A DNA stretch of 5,584 nucleotides from an uncultured Alphaproteobacteria bacterium. GTDB taxonomy: Bacteria; Pseudomonadota; Alphaproteobacteria; RF32; CAG-239. The DNA lies in the NCBI GenBank assembly GCA_949542085.1, contig CATGXW010000071.1:1-5584 (forward strand), written 5' to 3'. The notes under the pieces were generated by a model. It searched no databases, was not told the origin of the DNA, and was given only the letters and a program-made list of their open reading frames with translations. The position numbers were made by a program, and so were the translations under genes. This document shows positions 1 through 5,450 of the stretch, piece by piece (positions within the stretch are counted from its first letter, which is position 1; each line of letters starts with the position of its first letter).

Positions 1-84
1 GGGGGAGGAGGCGCGATCACACGATACGGTCAGGAACGAGATCAGAATGAACACGAGAACAACAACGACGTTAAAGTTTTTCAT
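1..84 (-). CDS. Lipoprotein N-terminus, partial (runs off window)
   Basis: This is the first 28 codons of a gene whose remainder lies outside the window. The protein begins MKNF, followed by a hydrophobic stretch at about residues 5-20 rich in Val, Leu, Ile and Phe. It then reads LTVSC, with Cys at residue 22, followed by DRASSP. This layout of a short basic start, hydrophobic core and Cys near position 20 is that of a type II (lipoprotein) signal peptide. The lipobox is imperfect, because Thr rather than Leu occupies -3. Mature protein after Cys22 would be lipid-anchored; Asp at +2 is an inner-membrane retention signal in enterobacteria, but the rule is not general. No convincing Shine-Dalgarno site precedes the ATG; the leader is almost entirely A and T. 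An extended -10 promoter lies about 50 bases upstream. The function of the mature part cannot be judged. Confidence 0.7.
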   Translation of the reverse strand, partial: MKNFNVVVVLVFILISFLTVSCDRASSP

Positions 85-133
85 AACAATTTTATTTATA
101 AATAATAATATTAATGTTTAACTCTCTATGCTT

Positions 134-162
134 AATATATCATAAAATACAATCTTAAACAA
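134..162 (-). promoter_or_regulatory. Predicted sigma70 promoter of the lipoprotein gene
   Basis: On the minus strand this reads TTGTTT (157-162), a 17-base spacer, then TATATT (134-139). A TG one base before the -10 makes it an extended -10. The predicted start of transcription is near 127, which gives an AT-rich leader of about 43 bases before the ATG at 84. It lies just beyond the terminator of the upstream HAD gene, so the lipoprotein gene is probably transcribed separately. Confidence 0.55.
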
Positions 163-214
163 GCAAAAAAAGTATTTTTATATTGGGGATATACAGGATT
201 GAAGAATAGGATAG

Positions 215-246
215 AAAAAAAGCCCGCTGATTTGAGCGGGCTTTTT
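215..246 (-). terminator. Intrinsic terminator of the HAD gene (possibly bidirectional)
   Basis: A perfect 7-bp GC-rich stem is formed by GCCCGCT (222-228) and AGCGGGC (235-241), with a 6-base loop. Flanking A and T runs extend the pairing by five A-T pairs. Read on the minus strand, the hairpin ends in a run of seven T. It begins three bases after the TAA of the HAD gene, which is where that gene's terminator is expected. The T run on the plus strand (242-246) is shorter, so it could also act weakly in that direction. Confidence 0.9.
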
Positions 247-248
247 GA

Positions 249-914
249 TTATTCAAACGTGGTGTTTTTATATAACCAGTTCTTGAAATCGACAACATCT
301 TTAACTTCCGGTATCCATTTGAGATCATCAGGAGAATCTGTTGTAAACTCGCAACGCATACGTACCGGATGCGCACCGCTGTTGATAGCTGCTTGTTGGT
401 TGTAAATGCGATCATCAACCAAAACAGTTTCTTCTGCTTTCAAACCATATTTTTTGTAACAATCTTTCAGCATGTCTTCTTTGGCGGTGTCATGCATAAA
501 CTTGCCGTGCTGAACACATTCAATCGTCAAAAAGTCTGTAACTTCGCCAAGCAGATTATTTAAGAATTTTTTCTTGGTTTCAACATCAAAAGTCGCCGAC
601 ATCGTAAATTGACGATATCCTTTTTGGTTTAACTCTTTTAAGACATCAATGACATTAGGGTATAGCGGACGATTGCAAAAAAATTCGGGAGAGTGACAAA
701 AGTCATAATCAAGTTCAGTTCCCAATTCGGGGTGCGTTTTGAGCTCCAAAGCGCCGTATTTCGGGCTAATTGGGAGAACGTTGGGCAAGTCTTCCCATTT
801 GATATCCCCATATTTAGGAGCATATTTGGGGTGTTTGGTCAGAAAGTTAAAATAGGCATAATTGAGATTAGCCAACACGCCGTCAACATCCCAAAATATA
901 TTTTTGATAATCAT
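249..914 (-). CDS. HAD-superfamily hydrolase, probable phosphatase
   Basis: The 221-residue protein is the usual length for a HAD phosphatase with a C1 (helical) cap. Motif I is DVDGV at residues 9-13: Asp9 would be the nucleophile and Asp11 the general acid/base. Motif II is TMSA at 104-107. Motif III is most likely Lys145 or one of the lysines at 154-155. Motif IV is VDD at 166-168, followed by the common pattern of Asn, Gln and an Ala-rich helix leading to a Gly (GAHPVRM). Residues of about 15-95 form the cap region. The enzyme should be a cytoplasmic, Mg-dependent phosphomonoesterase. The closest familiar types are phosphoglycolate-phosphatase-like and nucleotidase-like proteins, but the substrate cannot be read from the sequence. 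An AAGGAGA site ending about six bases before the ATG fixes the start. The gene appears to be monocistronic, with a strong terminator directly after TAA. Confidence 0.88.
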   Translation of the reverse strand: MIIKNIFWDVDGVLANLNYAYFNFLTKHPKYAPKYGDIKWEDLPNVLPISPKYGALELKTHPELGTELDYDFCHSPEFFCNRPLYPNVIDVLKELNQKGYRQFTMSATFDVETKKKFLNNLLGEVTDFLTIECVQHGKFMHDTAKEDMLKDCYKKYGLKAEETVLVDDRIYNQQAAINSGAHPVRMRCEFTTDSPDDLKWIPEVKDVVDFKNWLYKNTTFE

Positions 915-949
915 TTTGTCTCCTTTTTATAGAGTTTTAATTTTCACAC

Positions 950-977
950 AACACGCCATAGCATAGCGTGTTTTTTT
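950..977 (+). terminator. Orphan terminator-like hairpin (plus-strand polarity) in the HAD leader region
   Basis: AACACGC (950-956) and GCGTGTT (966-972) form a perfect 7-bp stem around a 9-base centre, which can pair two further bases. On the plus strand the right arm runs into seven T (971-977), the form of an intrinsic terminator. No plus-strand gene lies upstream of it in the window. On the minus strand it falls 36 bases before the HAD start codon, with no T run after it. There it could be a leader stem-loop or an operator. The structure is clear but the role is not. Confidence 0.45.
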
Positions 978-1002
978 ATAAAAGACAATTGCTTTTTTGC
1001 AA
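975..1002 (-). promoter_or_regulatory. Weak candidate promoter of the HAD gene
   Basis: On the minus strand this reads TTGCAA (997-1002), a 16-base spacer, then TATAAA (975-980). The predicted start near 968 would fall inside the left arm of the adjacent hairpin. A competing pairing, TTGTCT (985-990) with TATGCT 17 bases on, is equally possible. The HAD gene needs a promoter in this interval because the preceding operon ends at 1144, but which one is used is uncertain. Confidence 0.3.
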
Positions 1003-1019
1003 AATACGATAAGGCACAT

Positions 1020-1103
1020 TTATTTCAAACTGTTTTGAAAAAAGTGTGTGATTTTATCCGTGTTATCGTACAAATCGACATGGTTTGCACCAGAGATAAC
1101 CAG
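1020..1103 (-). pseudogene. 3' remnant of an alpha/beta-hydrolase gene
   Basis: About 27 codons end in TAA at 1020-1022. They read LVISGANHVDLYD, then NTDKI and a Phe-Phe segment ending NSLK. The pattern Gly-Ala-x-His-Val-Asp-Leu-Tyr-Asp, followed by a short amphipathic helix and a C-terminal Leu-Lys, is how the dienelactone-hydrolase/YcjY-type alpha/beta hydrolases end. Its His is the catalytic-triad His. The rest of such a protein (about 270-300 residues) is absent. Upstream, the frame runs into the hairpin and then the phosphatase gene in a different frame, with no start codon or ribosome site. I infer the broken tail of a gene whose body was lost when the operon now upstream came to lie here. 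The family match rests on motif recognition, not a search. Confidence 0.6.
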
Positions 1104-1107
1104 CGAT

Positions 1108-1145
1108 AACCTACAAAAAACTCTTCTATAGTTTTTTTGTAGGTT
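1108..1145. repeat. Long AT-rich inverted repeat overlapping the phosphatase stop codon
   Basis: AACCTACAAAAAA (1108-1120) is the exact reverse complement of 1133-1145. Allowing one bulged T, the pairing extends by two more base pairs, giving a 15-bp stem with a loop of about seven bases. The TAA of the phosphatase gene begins inside the arm. The minus-strand transcript has a T6 tract within the descending arm but no T run after it, so this is not a textbook terminator. It may still act as a 3' stabiliser or weak terminator. It could also be a footprint of a small inserted element. Confidence 0.6.
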
Positions 1146-3486
1146 AATTAGTTTTGACTTCTACTTTTAGAACATTCTTTCCGTTTTCACGGGAATATGT
1201 TAAGGTATCGGCCATTTTTTTTGCGATAAATATTCCCAAGCCTCCGACAGGACGCTCCTCAAGAGGCTGCCGCACATCGGGTTCTTTATGGGTAAGCGGA
1301 TTATACGGTTTGCCTTGGTCAATAAATTTCAGGCTATATCTGTCCTTATTCAAAGCAGTTTTAATCAGAACCTCACCACCGGTATCATATGCGTATGAAG
1401 AAATATTCGTGAACAATTCTTCCGCAATTACGGTTACTTTTGCTCTAATATCCTGAGGGATTTGTTTTTGCAACATGTCTTGATCAATAAAGTCCAGAAC
1501 GTCACCCAGTTTTTTTATATCCGCGTCTATGGTCAAGACATCTGATGTTTTTCCGCAATAATGAAATGCCAACATTGTGATATCATCCGATTGTGGTGTG
1601 TTTTGGGCATGATTTTTAATGTCGGAGATGACGGTTTCAACAAGTTCTGTCGGCGAGCAGGAATGTTGTTGCAGAAGGTTTTGCAAACGCTCTTCTCCGT
1701 AAAATTCCCTGTCTTTGTTTTCAGCTTCGGTTATGCCGTCTGTATATAGAAAAACACAACTGTTGGGCAAAAGTTTGATTCTTCCCGTTTCAAAAGAGAT
1801 ATTCTCTTTAACTCCCAAAACGAAGTTGGGGTTGACGGACATCTTTTGACATTTGCGGTTAGTCATCAGGAAAGGAGGCAAATGTCCGGCATTAACATAT
1901 TCCATAACGCCTGTTTTTAGATTGATGATAGCCAAAAAGGCCGAGACAAACATGCAAATGCTGTTGCCTTCGCACAAGATGTTATTGGCTTGCTCAAATA
2001 TCTTGGCGACGGATGATGTGTATTGTGCCGCGTGTTTAATGACTTCTTTAGCCCGCATCATATACAATGCGGCGGAAATTCCTTTGCCGGAAACATCGGC
2101 GATGACAATACCGACCCTGTTTTTACTCAAAAAGAAAAAGTCATAAAAATCGCCGCCGATTTGCTTAGCCGGTATCATCTTGGCATCAAGCTGAAAAGAT
2201 TTATCTTTAGGAAAATCGGTCGTTAAGGCGGAAAGCTGAATTTTCTTGGCAATGTCCAGTTCGCTCAGAACCTTTTGTTTTTCTGAAATCTCATATTTTT
2301 CTTTATCGATATAAGCTAAAAGATTAGTTCTCATATTATGAAAGGCTTTTGATAATGTGCCGATTTCATCATCGGTACATGTTTCTGACACCACTTCAGA
2401 AAAGTCGCCTTTACCGTATTGTGTTGCGATTTTAGAAATATTGAGCAGTGGTCGAATAGAATAATAGCAGATTTTATTGATTAAAAATAGCAAAAGCAAT
2501 AAGAAGCCAATCGCCGAAATGACAATTATGATTTGCAGGTCATATACGGGCTTAAACAATTGCTTATACGAAAAAATTAAACAAACACCCCAATCCAGAT
2601 GCGGTACCGGAGCATAGAAAAATATAGTCGGTTCTTTATATATGGAAGAATAGGGAAGCTGCATGTGTCCGGATTGTCCGGAAAGAACACGCTCGCCAAT
2701 TTGAAGAAGTTTTGGCAGGTTTAGGCGTGTGGCTAACTCATAAATGGTTGTTTTTAAATTTATTTCCGGATCTGGGTGGGTGATATATAGCCCTGTTTTT
2801 GATACTAACACCAAATTTCCGTTGTCTTTGAACGGAGATTGCTCAACATGTTGTAAAATATCCTGAAGGGCTATTGAAATGGTAACAAATCCGCCCAAAT
2901 CCTTTTTTCCCTGAAATTTAAATGGCAGGATACAGGTTATAACCATGTTTTTATCAGGGCTGTTGGGGCTGACATATGGCTCGGACCAAAAAATCTTTTC
3001 TTCTTTTTCGGCGTTTTTTAATTGAGGATAGATACCGTAAAAGTTATTAATTTTCTCTTTGTTAAAGAAAAAATGACCATCTTTGGCGAATGAAGAATAC
3101 AATACTCCCGAGGTTGAACCTTGGGAAGAAAATAAATAAACAGTGGCGTGAGACAAATCCAAACCTGAATTATAAACAGCTTTGATTGTTGATTTAAGAG
3201 CGATTTGTATGGATGCAACATCGTTTGCATTAAGCTGTTGAAGCGTGTTTCTGAGACCTCTGACAGCTTGTTCGGTTTCCAAAACCAAATGGTTGATACT
3301 ATTGACCGCTGCATGAATAGAATGTGTCGAATGTTCCAAAATCTGTTCTTCGATAATCATTTTGGAACGAGAAGAGACGACACCCAAAAGCAAAATTACT
3401 CCCAAAAAAACGCCGGCTAAAACCCCGAGGCTTAATTTGAAAACTAATGATTGCTTTCCAAACCACTTTTTATCCAAACATTTCAT
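1144..3486 (-). CDS. Membrane sensor: dCache-HAMP-SpoIIE phosphatase-HATPase
   Basis: The 780-residue protein appears to be an inner-membrane receptor controlling a STAS partner. A transmembrane helix at about 16-38 and a second at 318-340 enclose a large extracytoplasmic region. That region's distal part (LVSKTGLYITHPDPE, 227-241, and LDWGV, 297-301) resembles double-Cache ligand sensors. HAMP follows at about 341-395, then a short coiled stretch. The SpoIIE-type PP2C domain (about 409-642) has its acidic metal residues in GGDFYDF (444-450), ADVSGKG (463-469), YTDGITEAEN (581-590) and QSDDIT (632-637). The last 130 residues are an RsbW-like HATPase. Its N-box is EELFTN (Glu689/690, Asn694), its G1 box DQGKPYNP (723-730), and its G2 box VGGLGIFIAKKM (747-758), so both activities look intact. 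It overlaps the STAS gene by one base (TAATG) with no good ribosome site of its own, implying translational coupling. The predicted job is to switch the phosphorylation of the STAS protein in response to an external ligand. The ligand is unknown. Confidence 0.92.
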   Translation of the reverse strand: MKCLDKKWFGKQSLVFKLSLGVLAGVFLGVILLLGVVSSRSKMIIEEQILEHSTHSIHAAVNSINHLVLETEQAVRGLRNTLQQLNANDVASIQIALKSTIKAVYNSGLDLSHATVYLFSSQGSTSGVLYSSFAKDGHFFFNKEKINNFYGIYPQLKNAEKEEKIFWSEPYVSPNSPDKNMVITCILPFKFQGKKDLGGFVTISIALQDILQHVEQSPFKDNGNLVLVSKTGLYITHPDPEINLKTTIYELATRLNLPKLLQIGERVLSGQSGHMQLPYSSIYKEPTIFFYAPVPHLDWGVCLIFSYKQLFKPVYDLQIIIVISAIGFLLLLLFLINKICYYSIRPLLNISKIATQYGKGDFSEVVSETCTDDEIGTLSKAFHNMRTNLLAYIDKEKYEISEKQKVLSELDIAKKIQLSALTTDFPKDKSFQLDAKMIPAKQIGGDFYDFFFLSKNRVGIVIADVSGKGISAALYMMRAKEVIKHAAQYTSSVAKIFEQANNILCEGNSICMFVSAFLAIINLKTGVMEYVNAGHLPPFLMTNRKCQKMSVNPNFVLGVKENISFETGRIKLLPNSCVFLYTDGITEAENKDREFYGEERLQNLLQQHSCSPTELVETVISDIKNHAQNTPQSDDITMLAFHYCGKTSDVLTIDADIKKLGDVLDFIDQDMLQKQIPQDIRAKVTVIAEELFTNISSYAYDTGGEVLIKTALNKDRYSLKFIDQGKPYNPLTHKEPDVRQPLEERPVGGLGIFIAKKMADTLTYSRENGKNVLKVEVKTN

Positions 3487-3797
3487 TAGGCATTTTCAAC
3501 AATATTTTGAAATCCCACGAGATCAAAAATTGATCTGTTAAAATCAGAAACATTAATGAGCTTTATAATTCCGCCTTTGGCGTTCATCATTTTTTCATAA
3601 TACAAAAAGACCCGTAATCCGGACGAAAAAACATACTCCACATCTTTCAGGTCGAAAATCAACTCGTTAACCCCCTCCAGATCAATCGCCTTTTCAAGTT
3701 CCGGAGAAGTGTTGGGATCAAGCCAGCCGGCTAATTTGCATACCAAAATCCCATTTTGTTTTGTCTGCTCAATTTTTAATGTTATTTCAGATTTCAT
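3486..3797 (-). CDS. STAS-domain anti-sigma factor antagonist-like protein
   Basis: The 103-residue protein is a single STAS domain of the SpoIIAA/RsbV type and of the family's usual length. The core strand pattern is visible: GILVCKLAGWLDPNTSPELEK (residues 16-36, the first conserved block), LIFDLKDVEYV at 46-56, and the phosphorylation loop FSSGLRVFL at 57-65. The pair Ser58/Ser59 before Gly60 is where these proteins are phosphorylated by an RsbW-type kinase. The Asp usual before the serines in SpoIIAA is Phe57 here. In known systems the unphosphorylated form binds and titrates an anti-sigma factor or another effector. An AGGAG site six bases before the ATG sets the start. It is the first gene of an operon with the sensor phosphatase/kinase, which is its likely partner. 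Whether its target is a sigma-factor system, a diguanylate cyclase or something else is not shown here. Confidence 0.9.
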   Translation of the reverse strand: MKSEITLKIEQTKQNGILVCKLAGWLDPNTSPELEKAIDLEGVNELIFDLKDVEYVFSSGLRVFLYYEKMMNAKGGIIKLINVSDFNRSIFDLVGFQNIVENA

Positions 3798-3821
3798 AAT
3801 TAACTCCTACAATGCCACCTC

Positions 3822-3850
3822 AAAATAATTGATATAATATCTGCTGTCAA
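3822..3850 (-). promoter_or_regulatory. Promoter of the STAS/phosphatase operon
   Basis: The minus strand has a perfect TTGACA (3845-3850), a 17-base spacer and TATTTT (3822-3827). Transcription would start near 3815, only about 18 bases before the ATG, with AGGAG (3804-3808) just inside the short leader. The form is that of housekeeping sigma, so there is no sign that the operon depends on an alternative sigma factor it might control. Confidence 0.65.
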
Positions 3851-4009
3851 TAGTTTCTTAGTCTATCAGCCTCAACGGGAAAAAAGGATTTTCCCCTGTT
3901 CCGCGTTTTCTTTCTTCGGTTATGGCAAGTGGGGCACAACTTTAGTGAAATCAGAGCAAATCAAGCTCCTCAGGAAACATATATATGCTTCATAAGTCGG
4001 TATTATTAC

Positions 4010-4043
4010 AAAAAAAGAACCCAGATTACAATCTGAGTTCTTT
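4010..4043 (-). terminator. Intrinsic terminator of the 70-residue ORF
   Basis: A 13-bp stem is formed by 4014-4026 and 4031-4043 around a 4-base loop. In the minus-strand RNA the only irregularity is one G-U pair. The stem ends in a run of seven T. It starts five bases after the TAA at 4048-4050 and separates this gene from the STAS operon. Confidence 0.9.
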
Positions 4044-4047
4044 AGGG

Positions 4048-4260
4048 TTAATCTTCAAATTCCTCATCAAGATTTGTAATACGATCAAAATAAGAAAAAT
4101 CATAAATTTGTCGATTGTTTTCATCAACAAAGTAATCGTCAACAACATATCCTGATAAAACAGTCATTCCTTCCGGATTAGACTTAAAGACCAAAGCTTT
4201 ATATGTAACATTCCCACAAAGAGCTTTAGCTTTTTTTAGATAGGTGATAATTTCATTCAT
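4048..4260 (-). CDS. Small acidic protein of unknown function (70 aa)
   Basis: I do not recognise this protein. It has 70 residues: a basic, helical-looking N-terminus (MNEIITYLKKAKALCG), then a segment rich in alternating hydrophobic residues at about 17-45 that could form a small beta-sheet. The last 30 residues are strongly acidic, with 11 Asp/Glu against two Arg, ending DEEFED. There is no signal peptide or membrane segment, so it should be cytoplasmic. That it is a real gene is supported by its context: a TTGACA-17-TATATT promoter 30 bases upstream and a strong terminator directly after the stop. Both bracket this reading frame alone. The ribosome site is weak (GAAAG, 11 bases before the ATG). 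It is not part of either neighbouring operon. The acidic tail might suit a protein-binding or inhibitor role, but that is only a guess. Confidence 0.7.
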   Translation of the reverse strand: MNEIITYLKKAKALCGNVTYKALVFKSNPEGMTVLSGYVVDDYFVDENNRQIYDFSYFDRITNLDEEFED

Positions 4261-4289
4261 AATTTAATAAACTTTCTTTTGTACCGAAA

Positions 4290-4318
4290 AATATATGATA
4301 ATTTTTTATGTTTGTCAA
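4290..4318 (-). promoter_or_regulatory. Near-consensus promoter of the 70-residue ORF
   Basis: On the minus strand this reads TTGACA (4313-4318), 17 bases, then TATATT (4290-4295). Only one base differs from the sigma70 consensus. The predicted start near 4283 leaves a leader of about 23 bases. It sits immediately after the T run of the dipeptidase terminator, making the small gene an independent unit. Confidence 0.7.
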
Positions 4319-4321
4319 AAC

Positions 4322-4363
4322 AAAAAAAAGTCACGCAGCTATCAGAAATAGTAGCTATTTGAC
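4322..4363 (-). terminator. Intrinsic terminator overlapping the end of the dipeptidase gene
   Basis: In the minus-strand RNA, GTCA (4360-4363) pairs with TGAC (4330-4333). Further in, AGCTA (4352-4356) pairs with TAGCT (4337-4341), extended by a U-G pair. The two helices are separated by two mismatches, and the loop is about 10 bases. A run of eight T (4322-4329) follows at once. The ascending arm lies within the last seven codons of the gene and the TGA is in the loop. Confidence 0.65.
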
Positions 4364-5376
4364 GGTTTGAAAATGTCTGTATAAGGATTTTTCTTTTGTA
4401 ACGGATAATTTTTTCCAGTCATTGACGAGATTACCAAACCATTGTCTAGTCGAGCTGTCCAACTTATACTTCTTTGATTTAATAGTCGAGAAGACATAAT
4501 TTCTTCCTGAGTAGCATAAAATATTAATTTATTTTTTTGAATTCCTTGAAATCTGGCACCGGATTTCTCCTGCAGTCGTTGAGAGCCTGTATTTAATTGA
4601 TCACAAGTTGTATAGAAAACAGCATTTTCAGGAAAAGGATTCTCGTTTTTTAGATGTTTATACATAAAATCAACCATTACCGCTTTGGTTTCAGAAATAA
4701 TGCCTTTTTTCTGATGCTTGGGATGAATGAATTGTCCAGAATGTCCAACTAAGCGATCACCATAAGCATAATGCCACCATTCATTGGGATAGTTTTGGAA
4801 ACCAGCTTTTTTCATACAGTAAATCAAAAGTTTTCTGTTGAAGCGTTGGCTGTCAGAAAGTCCTTTGCTGTAAGAAGGGGTTTTCTCTTTGATTTCGCTA
4901 ATTTTTGTTCCCATATCATAATCGACACCATTATCATCGCAAAGAGACAAGTCAACAGCTCCACCTGTTTGATGGCCACCACCGCCATTATGTGGACGAG
5001 CACAAACAGATTGTGTCAATTGTATAATGTCATTATTACTTAACTGTGGATGTTTTTTCTTCATTTCAAGATAATGTGAGTTCCAAATTGCTATTTGTTT
5101 TTCTAAAGAACGATAAGCTGAATAAATTTTAAAATGGTAGTGAGGAGGCAAAATTGTTTGCGCTTTTTTTAATCTATCGTATACGCTTTTTCTAACCAAA
5201 ATTTCTTTCTGTTCATCAAGACGATCAGAAAAAAAGAATGAATTGTCATCACGAAGATTAAACAGTTCTTCGTTGTTTTCTTTAATTTTTACACTATTAA
5301 TAACCGCAGGAGGCAATGTTTTGCGTAATTTTACCTTCCATAGGATTTTTCTCATATAATCCTTGATAGATAGCAT
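4342..5376 (-). CDS. VanX/DdpX-like D-Ala-D-Ala dipeptidase with GNAT-like C-terminal half
   Basis: Predicted zinc D,D-dipeptidase of peptidase family M15D, splitting D-Ala-D-Ala. Residue numbers here count from an upstream ATG at 5391. The catalytic set matches VanX in kind and spacing: Arg94 (SAYRS), His140 and Asp147 (GGHQTGGAVD), Glu204 and His207 (EWWHYAYGD). VanX has Arg71, His116, Asp123, Glu181 and His184. VanX is about 200 residues; this protein has some 130 more. Residues 222-282 (HPKHQKKGIISE, then NTGSQRLQEKSGARFQG) read like motif A and the C-terminal half of a GNAT acetyltransferase without its N-terminal half. The last 50 residues are unrecognised. No signal peptide is seen, so it is probably cytoplasmic. 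I chose the ATG at 5376 because AAGG precedes it by eight bases, while the ATG at 5391 has only AT-rich leader; a third ATG at 5355 (after AAGGA) is possible. There are no vanH/vanA neighbours, so a recycling or nutritional role is likelier than glycopeptide resistance. Confidence 0.83.
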   Translation of the reverse strand: MLSIKDYMRKILWKVKLRKTLPPAVINSVKIKENNEELFNLRDDNSFFFSDRLDEQKEILVRKSVYDRLKKAQTILPPHYHFKIYSAYRSLEKQIAIWNSHYLEMKKKHPQLSNNDIIQLTQSVCARPHNGGGGHQTGGAVDLSLCDDNGVDYDMGTKISEIKEKTPSYSKGLSDSQRFNRKLLIYCMKKAGFQNYPNEWWHYAYGDRLVGHSGQFIHPKHQKKGIISETKAVMVDFMYKHLKNENPFPENAVFYTTCDQLNTGSQRLQEKSGARFQGIQKNKLIFYATQEEIMSSRLLNQRSISWTARLDNGLVISSMTGKNYPLQKKNPYTDIFKPSNSYYF

Positions 5377-5409
5377 TGGAACGCCCTTCATTTTTTTATT
5401 ATCTTTTTT

Positions 5410-5437
5410 ATTTTAGCATAAATTGAAATTTTGTCTA
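5410..5437 (-). promoter_or_regulatory. Predicted extended -10 promoter of the dipeptidase gene
   Basis: On the minus strand TAGACA (5432-5437) is followed after 16 bases by TAAAAT (5410-5415). TGC directly before the -10 gives an extended -10 element. The predicted start near 5403 lies only about 12 bases before the ATG at 5391, without a ribosome site between. It lies about 27 bases before the ATG at 5376, with one, which supports the downstream start. Confidence 0.5.
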
Positions 5438-5450
5438 TAAAATATTGGTG

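Noticed and set aside
155..418. Minus-strand open frame overlapping the 3' end of the HAD gene
   Set aside because: It reads through the HAD terminator hairpin and lies out of frame with a well-supported gene. No motif is present.
693..932. Plus-strand open frame opposite the HAD gene
   Set aside because: It lies in the antisense of a gene with clear catalytic motifs, has no ribosome site and no recognisable protein features.
1853..2226. Plus-strand open frames opposite the SpoIIE phosphatase domain
   Set aside because: They are mirror frames of a strongly conserved coding region, and their residues show no family pattern.
1144..3797. Sporulation locus (SpoIIE/SpoIIAA proper)
   Set aside because: The phosphatase lacks the many membrane spans of SpoIIE and has a dCache-HAMP front end instead. 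No spoIIAB or sigF follows the STAS gene.
3877..3895. GGGAAAA/TTTTCCC hairpin upstream of the STAS promoter as a terminator or riboswitch
   Set aside because: The stem is only 7 bp with no T run on either strand, and it lies upstream of the predicted start of transcription. The terminator of the preceding gene is already accounted for at 4010-4043.
4342..5376. Part of a glycopeptide-resistance (vanHAX) cluster
   Set aside because: No D-lactate dehydrogenase or D-Ala-D-Lac ligase gene is adjacent. The gene is monocistronic with its own terminator, and the protein carries an extension not found in VanX.
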